Source of the DNA: Gardnerella kenyensis
GTDB taxonomy: Bacteria; Actinomycetota; Actinomycetes; Actinomycetales; Bifidobacteriaceae
Assembly (NCBI GenBank): GCA_003585735.1
Contig: NQOH01000002.1
Coordinates: 120,240 to 136,149 of the forward strand
Direction of reading: 5' to 3'
Length of the DNA: 15,910 nucleotides
Translations under genes and position numbers: made by a program
Notes under the pieces: model-generated
What the model was told of the DNA's origin: nothing
Database searches by the model: none
Seen by the model: the letters and a program-made list of their open reading frames with translations, nothing else
In this document: positions 6,861 to 13,959 of the stretch, piece by piece
Layout: every line of letters starts with the position of its first letter
Numbering within the stretch: the stretch's first letter is position 1

Positions 6861-6928
6861 AATAATTAGTAATAGTTAGTAATAGTTAGAAATAGCTAGT
6901 AATTGTAATAGTTAGTAATTATTACTAA
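6861..6928. repeat. 10-bp tandem repeats AATAGTTAGT and an AT palindrome
   Basis: Right after the P19 stop come four 10-bp units: AATAATTAGT (6861-6870), AATAGTTAGT (6871-6880), AATAGTTAGA (6881-6890) and AATAGCTAGT (6891-6900). Then TTAGTAAT-T-ATTACTAA (6912-6928) forms a perfect 8-1-8 palindrome. Stop codons occur in dense series. An AAAGGAGGG ribosome site for the next gene follows at 6968-6976. The hairpin contains no GC run and no T-tract, so I do not call it a terminator. Confidence 0.7.
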
Positions 6929-6980
6929 TTATTAGTGATTATTGAATAATAGATTGTAACTAATAGCAAAGGAGGGAGTT

Positions 6981-8252
6981 ATGCTCAGACTGTTCGTAGC
7001 AGTACTTCCTGGGCTGCTCCCTCTTACGCTACTTACAATGGGCTTAAGCGCTTCTCTTACGGTTGGCGAGGGGCGAGATAAGCCGCTGAGTGCGCGCTGG
7101 AGACTGTACGGATTGTCGTTTGGCACAGTCGCTGCACTTATTTTTGCAATTCTTCGCGCAAGCGTAGTAATTAATCAACGCAACTTTATTAACATGCCGG
7201 CTCTTTGCATTGCAGTTCCTTTTGATATTGCAGCGATTGCGGTTGTAATTCGTTCTCGTAAAACTGTTGAAAACTGGCGCGAACACCCACTTTTAATGCA
7301 CATAAGCAACGCAATTGGCGCGTGTGCGCTAGCACTTACCGTATTTTATGCACTTCCGGACGTTATTTTACAGCTTACGATTTTTGTAGATTCAAGCACG
7401 CCTCCTTTCACATCCGACATGCTACTTCGCGCGCTCGGATTTGTAATTGGTATTATTGCGGCAATTTGCTTAAGTCTTATGGTGCGCTCTTTGCGAGCAA
7501 CGTCTAACGCGATTTCCTTCAAAATCGCAATTGTGCTAAGCATGATTATTCTGCTTGTGCAGCACGTAACTTCACTTTTGCAGATTATGCAAGGAAGCAT
7601 TCTGCTTTATATTGACGACTTTTCTTTCAGCGTGCTTGTTTGGCTGATTAACAATAATCCGCTGATGATTATGGCGCAAATTAGCGTATTTTTGATTCCT
7701 GCAGTTGCGTCTCTCATAATCGGTTTTAAAGCGGCAGTAGTCGGCGAAAATGCTGCAGAAATTCGCACGAAGCGAGCATTTAAGCGGAAATCTCGAAAGT
7801 CTGCGCTCGCAGCACTTTTGGCTGCTGTTACAGTAATACTTACGCTTACTGCAGGCGTATCTATTATGAATATTAAGCCAACTCTTACGCCGCCTGAACC
7901 GTACGAATTGCACGATGGCTTGGCAACAATCAACTTTGTGCAAATTTCAGACGGCCACCTTCACCGCTTCCAATACAAAGCAAAAGACGGCATTGTTATG
8001 CGCTTTATAATCATTAAAAAGAATGGTGGAGCGTACGGCGTTGGCTTGGATGCTTGCGAAAACTGCGGTGACGCAGGCTACTACGAAAAAGACGGTAAGA
8101 TTATTTGCCGTAAATGCGACGTAGCAATTAACTTAGCAACTATTGGATTTAAAGGTGGTTGCAATCCGATTCCGTTCCCGTATAAGGCTGGGCATGGCAA
8201 AATCACAATTCATACTGCTGATTTAGACGTGCTTAGTTCGCACTTTAAGTAA
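6981..8252 (+). CDS. DUF2318 membrane protein with Cys cluster (Cj1660-like)
   Basis: The 423-residue protein has about seven or eight membrane helices in residues 1-300, then a C-terminal extracytoplasmic domain of the DUF2318 family. That domain carries DGHLHRF (324-330) and a five-cysteine cluster: CENC (359-362), CRKC (376-379) and C394 in KGGCNP. The Cys pairs suggest a bound metal, an iron-sulfur centre or a dithiol relay. The third gene of the Campylobacter P19 locus encodes the same family, where it is thought to support iron uptake; its biochemical job is not settled as far as I know. The start at 6981 follows AAAGGAGGG. The stop TAA lies within the ribosome site of the next gene, so the two are tightly linked. 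Confidence 0.88.
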   Translation: MLRLFVAVLPGLLPLTLLTMGLSASLTVGEGRDKPLSARWRLYGLSFGTVAALIFAILRASVVINQRNFINMPALCIAVPFDIAAIAVVIRSRKTVENWREHPLLMHISNAIGACALALTVFYALPDVILQLTIFVDSSTPPFTSDMLLRALGFVIGIIAAICLSLMVRSLRATSNAISFKIAIVLSMIILLVQHVTSLLQIMQGSILLYIDDFSFSVLVWLINNNPLMIMAQISVFLIPAVASLIIGFKAAVVGENAAEIRTKRAFKRKSRKSALAALLAAVTVILTLTAGVSIMNIKPTLTPPEPYELHDGLATINFVQISDGHLHRFQYKAKDGIVMRFIIIKKNGGAYGVGLDACENCGDAGYYEKDGKIICRKCDVAINLATIGFKGGCNPIPFPYKAGHGKITIHTADLDVLSSHFK

Positions 8253-8264
8253 GGAGCAACGCAA

Positions 8265-9599
8265 ATGTTTATGATGCGCATGGTTGCTCGATCTCTTGTG
8301 CGGCAAATAAAAAAGCGTCTTCTGATTGCGCTTGTAGTGTGCTTAAGTGCGTGCGTAAGTGTTGCAATGCTTAGCGTTGTGTACGACGTTGGAGACAAGA
8401 TTAACGCCGAGCTTAGTTCGTACGGTTCGAATATTGTTGTTCAGCCAAAATCTAGCGCTGTGGTGAATGATTTGTATGCGTCTCGCGAGCAAACGAATTC
8501 CTCCGCTTTGCATAGTTTAGCAATTGCCGAAAGCCAAGAGTCTACTGCTTTTTTGAAAGAATCGGATGCTGCGAAAATTAAAATGATTTTCTGGGCGTTT
8601 AATATTACGAATTTTGCTCCGAAAATAACAGTTCACGCAAATCTTGAAGCGAATTCTTCTACTAAAACTGTTGTGCCTATTGTTGGAACTTGGTTTAATC
8701 GCAAGCTTGCGCTGGCTTCAGGGGAGACAACTGTTGTTGGCGTTCGAGGCTTGCGTTCGTGGTGGAAGATTCGCTCAGGTCGTTGGGCAAAAGATAATCA
8801 ATCCGAGGCAATGGTGGGTTCGCAGCTAGCTGAGCGCTTGCACTTAAAACTTGGTCAGCGTTTGCGTTTGCTTCGTGACGGGCGCGAGGTTTCGTTGCGA
8901 TTGGTTGGCGTATACGATTCTGGCGACGACGATAATAACGCAATTTACGCAAGCTCTAGTGATGCTCAGAACCTTGCAAATAAGCCGAATATGACTGATT
9001 TGATTGAAGTAAAGGCTCTTACGACTCCGGAAAATGATTTAGCGCGTAAGGCTGCTAAAAATCCGGCGGCACTAAGCCAAGAAGAGTGGGAAACTTGGTA
9101 TTGCACTGCTTACCCAAGTTCGATTACTTACCAAATTGAGGAGGTAATTCCGGGAGCTGTTGCAAAGCAGGTTCGTCAAGTTGCGGCGTTGCAGGGAAAC
9201 GTATTAAATAAGACGCGCGCTGTTATGGTTTTGATGACTGCATTGAGCTTGATTGCTGCTGCTGTTGCCGTGGCGAATCTTATGGCTGCTTCAATTTCGG
9301 AGCGTTCCGGTGAGCTTGCATTGCTTAAAGCGTTGGGTGCGCGAGATGGTGCTGTTGCGCGGTTAATGCTTATGGAAACTGCGGTTATTGCGTTTGCTGG
9401 AGCGTTGCTTGGCATGGTTTTGGGCTTTGCAATGGCGCAGATTATTGGTTTTACGGTGTTTGGATCCGCGATTTTGTTCCGCCCAATGGTGTTTGTGCTT
9501 GTGTTTGTGCTGCTTGCGCTTACTGTGCTTGCGGCTGCAGGCTCGTCGATTCGTTCGATTCTGAGTGTGCGTCCTGCGGAGGTGCTTCATGGCAGGTAG
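8265..9599 (+). CDS. FtsX/MacB-like ABC permease 1 of the iron operon
   Basis: The 444-residue membrane protein has one N-terminal helix (about 19-41), a large extracytoplasmic domain (about 42-315), and three C-terminal helices (about 320-341, 371-395, 405-427). The loop SERSGELALLKALGA after the second helix and the ending RPAEVL are standard for FtsX-domain permeases of the LolCDE/MacB group. The AAGGAG at 8251-8256 fits the ATG at 8265. It overlaps the next permease gene by 11 nt. Cj1661 and Cj1662 are a similar pair in Campylobacter. Such permeases usually drive movements of extracytoplasmic domains and do not form a channel, so a mechanical or extraction role on P19 or a redox partner is possible, but this is inference. 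Confidence 0.92.
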   Translation: MFMMRMVARSLVRQIKKRLLIALVVCLSACVSVAMLSVVYDVGDKINAELSSYGSNIVVQPKSSAVVNDLYASREQTNSSALHSLAIAESQESTAFLKESDAAKIKMIFWAFNITNFAPKITVHANLEANSSTKTVVPIVGTWFNRKLALASGETTVVGVRGLRSWWKIRSGRWAKDNQSEAMVGSQLAERLHLKLGQRLRLLRDGREVSLRLVGVYDSGDDDNNAIYASSSDAQNLANKPNMTDLIEVKALTTPENDLARKAAKNPAALSQEEWETWYCTAYPSSITYQIEEVIPGAVAKQVRQVAALQGNVLNKTRAVMVLMTALSLIAAAVAVANLMAASISERSGELALLKALGARDGAVARLMLMETAVIAFAGALLGMVLGFAMAQIIGFTVFGSAILFRPMVFVLVFVLLALTVLAAAGSSIRSILSVRPAEVLHGR

Positions 9600-10884
9600 A
9601 TCTTATATTACGTCGAATAACACGATGTTTATAACAATGCTATTTAGCGCGGTATTTCGCCGTAAATCGCGCGCTGTAATGGCTGTTATTGCAACGCTTG
9701 TTGGTGCTGCTACGCTGTTTTGCTTAGCTGCAATCTGCCTTGTTGTGCCTCAACAGATGAGCGACGAAATGCGCGCGTACGGAGCGAATATTATCGTAAC
9801 TCCTTTAGAGGGCGAGTGGAAAAACGGTATTGATCGCGCAATGGTTTTGCACACAAACGATATGGTTCTTGCAAAAGGTGCTATGCGTTCTGCTACGTAT
9901 CGCTACGAAAATGTGCGTATTAACGCAGCTCCGTATGTTTTAGCAGGAATTGATGTTCGTTCAGTAAAGTCGCTTAACAAGCATTGGAATGTAGACGGTT
10001 CTTGGCCGAGCCGCGGAAATGTGATGGTTGGGCGAGATGTAGCTTCTGCGATGGGCTTAAAAATAGGTTCTCGTATTGCGATTGCGTATAGATCTTCGGA
10101 TAATACTGACGGATCGCATAAGCCGGCAGAAAAGTCTGCAAGTAAGTCTGCAAGTAAGTCCGTAAGTAAGTCTGCGAATCAGTCTGCGCAAAAATCTTCT
10201 CAACAAAAGCTTGTTGAAGGCCGCGTTTCAACGGATATTATGGATACTCACGGCACAACTTTCCGCGTTTGCGGCATTTTGGACACTGGTGGCGCGGAAG
10301 ATTCTATGCTTTATGCTCTTAATGCGGATGTGAATACTCTTACTGGTGTTAAGCGCGGAGCAGACGTGATCGCTTACTCATCTTCTGCGCCTAGCGTAGA
10401 TGCGGTTGTTAGAAGCATTAACGACATGACTTCTATGCGTGTGCGCGCTCAGCAGGTTACTAAAGTTACTGCTGCAGATACTGGTATTGTTACAATGCTT
10501 CGCAGCCTGTTTTGGATTGTGTCGCTTGTTGTTTTGGTGCTGATGATGGTTGGTGTGAGCACTACGATTTCTTCGATTGTGCAGCAGCGCCGAAACGAAA
10601 TTGGTTTGCGCAAAGCTTTGGGTGCAAGTGCCAGGAGTATTGGCGTGGAATTTACCGCGGAAGCTGGGCTATACGGTTTCGTTGGTGGCATTGCCGGTAC
10701 TGCAGTAGGGTATGTGTTTGCACGCCTGCTTGCAGCAATGGTGTTCTCTAGAGATTTGGGTGTGAATTGGTGGCTTGTTGCGTTTTCTGTGGCGTTTAGC
10801 ATTATTGCGTCTTGCGTTGCTGCGTTGCCGCCTGTTTTGCGCGCTTCGAAAATTGACCCTGCGATTGTGCTTCGAGAAGAATAG
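9589..10884 (+). CDS. FtsX/MacB-like ABC permease 2 of the iron operon
   Basis: The 431-residue protein has the same plan as the gene before it: helix 1 near 30-52, an extracytoplasmic domain, then three helices in the last 130 residues with the coupling segment RRNEIGLRKALGA and the end PAIVLREE. The two are distant paralogues and probably form a heterodimer. I chose the ATG at 9589, 6 nt after GGAGG and inside the end of the previous gene; the longer frame from 9565 starts at a non-ATG codon. Odd: in the extracytoplasmic domain a Lys/Ser-rich stretch (residues about 182-203) is made of five 12-bp tandem units, an insertion not expected in this family. It should be flexible and positively charged. 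Confidence 0.92.
   Translation: MAGRSYITSNNTMFITMLFSAVFRRKSRAVMAVIATLVGAATLFCLAAICLVVPQQMSDEMRAYGANIIVTPLEGEWKNGIDRAMVLHTNDMVLAKGAMRSATYRYENVRINAAPYVLAGIDVRSVKSLNKHWNVDGSWPSRGNVMVGRDVASAMGLKIGSRIAIAYRSSDNTDGSHKPAEKSASKSASKSVSKSANQSAQKSSQQKLVEGRVSTDIMDTHGTTFRVCGILDTGGAEDSMLYALNADVNTLTGVKRGADVIAYSSSAPSVDAVVRSINDMTSMRVRAQQVTKVTAADTGIVTMLRSLFWIVSLVVLVLMMVGVSTTISSIVQQRRNEIGLRKALGASARSIGVEFTAEAGLYGFVGGIAGTAVGYVFARLLAAMVFSRDLGVNWWLVAFSVAFSIIASCVAALPPVLRASKIDPAIVLREE
10132..10191 (+). repeat. Five 12-bp in-frame tandem repeats (KSAS units)
   Basis: Units start at 10132, 10144, 10156, 10168 and 10180; the clearest are AAGTCTGCAAGT twice, then AAGTCCGTAAGT, AAGTCTGCGAAT and CAGTCTGCGCAA. They encode KSAS, KSAS, KSVS, KSAN and QSAQ. 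Being a multiple of three, changes in copy number would alter the protein length without a frameshift. Confidence 0.9.
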
Positions 10885-10934
10885 TTTTAAGCGTAAATTT
10901 AGAGATTATTTAAGATTTGAGTTAAGGATTTAAT

Positions 10935-11780
10935 ATGACAGAGAATAAAGAAACTAAGCCGGAGAACACAAAAGCTACGCCGAAAATGCTTTTGACTTTG
11001 GATCATATTTCCAAGATTTACGGCTCTCTTCGTGCGGTTGACGATTTGTCGCTGACTGTGCCAGAAGGCGAGTGGCTTTCAATTGTTGGCTCGAGTGGCT
11101 CTGGCAAAACCACGCTTATGAACATTATTGGCTGCATGGATTCTCCGTCTAAAGGTTCTGTGTCTTTGCAAGGACGCAAACTTGAGGATTTGAACGCGGG
11201 TCAGCTTGCAGACGTTCGTAAAAACGTAATCGGTTTAGTTTTTCAAAAGTTTTATCTTGTGCCGCATTTAACAGCTGTTGAAAACGTTATGGTTGCGCAA
11301 TACTATCATTCTGTTGTTGACGAAGCTCAGGCAATGGATGCTTTGGATCGAGTTGGTTTGAAGGACCGCGCTCACCATTTGCCAAGCCAGCTTTCTGGTG
11401 GTGAGCAGCAGCGTGTTTGCGTTGCTCGTGCACTTATCAACTGCCCGAAGTTGCTTCTTGCGGATGAGCCGACTGGTAATTTGGACGAAAAAAATGAGCA
11501 GATTGTACTTGATTTGTTTAAGCAGCTGCATGATCAAGGCACGACGATTATTGTTGTAACGCACGATTCTCTGGTTGCGCAATGCGCGGATCGCGAAATT
11601 ATGCTTAATCATGGTGTGCTTGTTGGTGAGCGTTGGAATAATGAGGATGCTCGCAAAGCGTACGAGGCGATTGGTGGAAAGCCTGCGTTTACGAGTGCGC
11701 ATGTTGATGAAAGCGTTGCGGAAGCTTTGCAAGACCATGAGCCTACTAAGTCGCCTAAATTAGCTAATTTAGATGATTAG
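10935..11780 (+). CDS. LolD/MacB-type ABC ATPase of the iron operon
   Basis: The 281-residue ATPase pairs with the two FtsX-type permeases just upstream. Walker A is GSSGSGKTT (52-60), the Q-loop glutamine is Q104 in VFQKFYL, the signature LSGGEQQR (153-160), Walker B LLLADEP (173-179) and the switch histidine H210. The core is standard; an N-terminal extension of about 17 Lys/Glu/Thr-rich residues and a C-terminal tail of about 50 residues are extra. The ATG at 10935 follows AAGGA (10924-10928). It is the counterpart of Cj1663. The end of the gene carries an 18-bp palindrome and a 15-bp tandem duplication of the last codons and stop. Confidence 0.94.
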   Translation: MTENKETKPENTKATPKMLLTLDHISKIYGSLRAVDDLSLTVPEGEWLSIVGSSGSGKTTLMNIIGCMDSPSKGSVSLQGRKLEDLNAGQLADVRKNVIGLVFQKFYLVPHLTAVENVMVAQYYHSVVDEAQAMDALDRVGLKDRAHHLPSQLSGGEQQRVCVARALINCPKLLLADEPTGNLDEKNEQIVLDLFKQLHDQGTTIIVVTHDSLVAQCADREIMLNHGVLVGERWNNEDARKAYEAIGGKPAFTSAHVDESVAEALQDHEPTKSPKLANLDD

Positions 11781-11797
11781 TTTTTAGATGATTAGTT
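11755..11797. repeat. 18-bp palindrome plus 15-bp tandem duplication over the ATPase stop
   Basis: CTAAATTAGCTAATTTAG (11755-11772) is its own reverse complement. TTTAGATGATTAGTT occurs at 11768-11782 and again directly at 11783-11797. The first copy holds the last two Asp codons and the stop; the second copy is a repeat of them just outside the gene. No T-tract follows that would make it a terminator. Confidence 0.85.
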
Positions 11798-11840
11798 GCG
11801 CGAAGTTTTAAAATATACAAGATTTAAAGGCGATGATTTT

Positions 11841-12473
11841 ATGGTTTCGGATAATATGTTTCACGATGTTTCACGTTGCAATAATTCACGCGATGATTTG
11901 AAATCCAAAAAAGTTACGAAAACCGTTGCTACACTTGCGATTGTAGCTGCATCGTCCGCTATGTTTTCTGCTTGCGGTGAGCCGAGCGCTGTGCCGATGA
12001 ACGATGAGTTTGCTGGTAATTCTGGTCAGAGCGCGGATGATGGTGGTAGTCCTTCTGGAAAGTACGATGCTGGTGCTCAGCAATCTAAGTCTTCTGCGCA
12101 AATTGAGGATTCTGGAGATTCGCAAGATTCTAAAAACCAGCAGAATCAGCCTAAAACAGACACCGGCAATTATAAAGATGGCGATTATAAAATCAAAGCT
12201 ACATATGGCCCTGTTGCAGAAGATAGTATTGAAGTAAATTTAAGCGTTGCAAATGGAAATGTTAGCGATGTGCAAATAACATCTAATCCGTTTACGCCGA
12301 TTTCCAAGGGCCATATGGATGCATTTTCAAAGGCTATTCCAGGAAAAATCGTTGGAAAGCCGTTGAAAGATTTGCATATTTCGGTTGTTGCTGGAGCAAG
12401 TTGGACTAGTGACGCCTTCAACAAAGCGCTTGATGTTGCTCGCCAAGAGGCTTCAATCGCATCCGCGCAATAA
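11841..12473 (+). CDS. FMN-binding-domain lipoprotein, last gene of the iron operon
   Basis: The 210-residue precursor has a 24-residue lead, a hydrophobic signal ending MFSAC (lipid site C45), a Ser/Gln/Asp-rich linker (about 46-107) and an FMN_bind domain (about 110-202, PF04205). The domain contains YKDGDYKIKATYG, the middle SVANGNVSDVQI and the motif AGASWTS (184-190). The last matches the [S/T]GA[S/T]x[S/T]-like site to which ApbE links FMN covalently, except that the first position is Ala. The ATG at 11841 is preceded by AAAGG; the frame is open further up from a TTG (11796) without support. Placed after P19, FTR1 and DUF2318, it probably carries electrons outside the membrane, for example to reduce ferric iron. 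No apbE gene is in the window. Confidence 0.88.
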   Translation: MVSDNMFHDVSRCNNSRDDLKSKKVTKTVATLAIVAASSAMFSACGEPSAVPMNDEFAGNSGQSADDGGSPSGKYDAGAQQSKSSAQIEDSGDSQDSKNQQNQPKTDTGNYKDGDYKIKATYGPVAEDSIEVNLSVANGNVSDVQITSNPFTPISKGHMDAFSKAIPGKIVGKPLKDLHISVVAGASWTSDAFNKALDVARQEASIASAQ

Positions 12474-12484
12474 TCTTAACTACC

Positions 12485-12721
12485 TTAATCTTTGACTTCA
12501 AGAATAGTGCCTTCGTCGCGAATCATCGCTGCTGCCATAGCTCCAGTTGCTGCCATAAATGGAATAATCGCATTTCTGTATTCGTTCATGAACTGTGCAA
12601 AATCATGATTCCAAGATATAAGCGCAACGTACAAAAGAAGGAATTCGATTGATGTAAATATTGCCCACTTAAGAATCCAAATAAGCGTTTTTTTAATAAG
12701 TTTTATAGAGTCCTTGCTCAT
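12485..12721 (-). CDS. Small two-helix membrane protein, unknown
   Basis: I do not recognise this 78-residue protein. It starts MSKDSIKLIKK, has a long helix rich in Leu, Ile and Trp (about 12-37), a short charged loop with NEYRNA, a second helix (about 51-66) and an acidic tail IRDEGTILEVKD. The ATG at 12721 has an AAGGG ribosome site 8 nt upstream on the minus strand. It converges on the FMN-binding gene with only 11 bp between stops, so it is not part of the iron operon. Size and shape fit holins, small toxins and stress peptides alike; nothing in the sequence decides among them. It is divergent from the acidic protein gene at 12949 and could share regulation with it. Confidence 0.7.
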   Translation of the reverse strand: MSKDSIKLIKKTLIWILKWAIFTSIEFLLLYVALISWNHDFAQFMNEYRNAIIPFMAATGAMAAAMIRDEGTILEVKD

Positions 12722-12829
12722 GAGTTGTTCCCTTCCAATTTGCTGTTTTGTTTGTGAGCATTGTAGCTAATTCGCGTACACTGCCTATCGTTCGTATGTA
12801 TTTCTAGTATAAATGCCGCAAGTCTTCGA

Positions 12830-12867
12830 GCAATATTATGTACTCAGAACTTAGTACTCAATATTGC
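12830..12867. promoter_or_regulatory. 38-bp imperfect dyad between divergent small genes
   Basis: Arms 12830-12844 and 12853-12867 match at 13 of 15 positions (GCAATATT...GTACT against AGTACT...AATATTGC) around the 8-base centre CAGAACTT. The right arm touches a possible -35 box (TTGCGC, 12864-12869) of the rightward gene. It lies 108 bp before the leftward gene and 81 bp before the rightward gene. A shared operator is the simplest reading. Confidence 0.5.
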
Positions 12868-12917
12868 GCGGAAAATGTTGGTAATTAGACTTAAAGCAAC
12901 GCACAAATATGTTGTGC
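12864..12917 (+). promoter_or_regulatory. Candidate promoter and second inverted repeat before the acidic protein gene
   Basis: TTGCGC (12864-12869), 16 bp, TAGACT (12886-12891) is a plausible sigma-70 promoter. Just after it, GCACAA (12901-12906) and TTGTGC (12912-12917) form a 6-5-6 inverted repeat in the early leader. A strong AAGGAG site lies at 12935-12940 before the ATG at 12949. Activity is inferred from sequence only. Confidence 0.35.
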
Positions 12918-12948
12918 AAATACGTTACAGATACAAGGAGATACAAAC

Positions 12949-13296
12949 ATGAACAGCGCAAATATGGGTAATGTAAGCATGAGTGATTTTGGTATAAACT
13001 CTTGGCAGCCAGAAGATAACGTAAACAAAATAGGAAATGTTAGTGAAAATAGCATTAATCAAATTCAAAATCAGGAAGATAAACTTGCGGAAAATAGTAG
13101 CGAAGAGCTTTCACAAGATGAAATTGATGAATTAGCTAAGCAATTAGAAGAATTCTTTACAAAATATATTGTGCTAGAAAATGGCTCTTTTGTTGTAAAA
13201 GAGGATGCTATTATTGCAGACGGTTATGGCGATCACATAGAATATTTTCGCAATGCTGCAAAAGGATTAAATCTTTCAATGGAAGATCAACAATAA
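12949..13296 (+). CDS. Acidic hypothetical protein
   Basis: I do not recognise this 115-residue protein. The first half (1-50) is polar and rich in Asn, Ser and Gln and probably disordered. The second half has an acidic amphipathic helix, SQDEIDELAKQLEEFFTKYI (about 57-76), followed by a small mixed segment FVVKEDAIIADGYGDHIEYF. There is no signal peptide, membrane helix, Cys or His cluster. The ATG follows AAGGAG with 8 nt spacing, which supports real expression. It lies between two unknown membrane proteins read from the other strand, and its stop converges on the second of them with 26 bp between. A partner or regulator role for one of those is possible but unproven. Confidence 0.7.
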   Translation: MNSANMGNVSMSDFGINSWQPEDNVNKIGNVSENSINQIQNQEDKLAENSSEELSQDEIDELAKQLEEFFTKYIVLENGSFVVKEDAIIADGYGDHIEYFRNAAKGLNLSMEDQQ

Positions 13297-13322
13297 GCCT
13301 AAATCCTTAAAGTCTTAAATCT

Positions 13323-13826
13323 TTAAAAATCGCTTTCATCAATAGGGTGACCTTGTGGGCGCTTTATTACTCGCCACAAAATCACCAATGTTAAGACGCC
13401 ATTTGCAATTCCGTAGTAATAAATCCAAGGAACGTGAATAAGCCCACAAATAAAGCATGAAATAATATTTATTAAATTATTTGAGTAATTGTTGAGTATT
13501 TGCTTATTTTGTGATTCGACTTTTTTGCGTTCTTGCTCAAGAGTAATTATGTAATCTTTGTTGTTTTCTATATTCTCAACATCGCTACTTATGCTGTTAG
13601 CGCCCGCGCCGCTAAGCTTAGATATATTATTTGCGATATACGCATTTTTTTCTTTAATAACGCTGTTGAGCAAGAAAAAATATGCACAAGAATACAATGC
13701 AACAGAAAGAAGTCCTAAAACAAGCCACAAAGCGAAAAGGTCAAAGCTACGCATAAAAGCAGCTGCTGAGGCGAACGCCATCGCAGCTACTTCTGCGGAG
13801 TGCAATACTACTAGTCGTTTTGTCAT
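13323..13826 (-). CDS. Four-helix membrane protein with coiled-coil middle, unknown
   Basis: I do not recognise this 167-residue protein. Two helices lie near 8-25 and 29-54, a charged, Asn/Glu/Lys-rich segment (about 56-112, with IITLEQERKKVESQNKQILNN split by no break) looks like a coiled coil, and two more helices lie near 118-137 and 139-154. A short basic and acidic tail ends the protein. The ATG at 13826 has an AGGA site just upstream; a TTG five codons earlier is less likely. The four-helix plan with a cytoplasmic coil could belong to a membrane scaffold or to a two-TM pair such as SMODS/Pycsar-like effectors, but I see no diagnostic motif, so no function is given. Confidence 0.7.
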   Translation of the reverse strand: MTKRLVVLHSAEVAAMAFASAAAFMRSFDLFALWLVLGLLSVALYSCAYFFLLNSVIKEKNAYIANNISKLSGAGANSISSDVENIENNKDYIITLEQERKKVESQNKQILNNYSNNLINIISCFICGLIHVPWIYYYGIANGVLTLVILWRVIKRPQGHPIDESDF

Positions 13827-13847
13827 ATAATCCTGCTGCAATCATTA

Positions 13848-13865
13848 TTGAAAATGAATTTTCAA
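13848..13865. promoter_or_regulatory. Perfect 8-2-8 dyad upstream of the leftward membrane protein
   Basis: TTGAAAAT (13848-13855) and ATTTTCAA (13858-13865) are perfect arms around GA. The site is 21 bp upstream of the start codon at 13826 and so lies in the leader or promoter of that gene. It may be an operator. No T-run follows on either strand. Confidence 0.4.
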
Positions 13866-13959
13866 CGCAACCAAAAGTCACATATTGTTACTTATTATAA
13901 TCACATTTGACTTACATGCATTACTTGTAATCATTTATTACTACACGATTTGCTCTACT

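Noticed and set aside
6912..6928. AT palindrome as intrinsic terminator
   Set aside because: It has no GC in the stem core, only one loop base and no T-tract, and the operon continues.
11268..11738. 156-codon leftward open frame
   Set aside because: It is antisense to the ATPase motifs and shows no domain or ribosome site.
13307..13326. TTAAAG/CTTTAA hairpin between convergent genes as terminator
   Set aside because: The 6-bp AT stem is too weak and no T-run follows on either strand.
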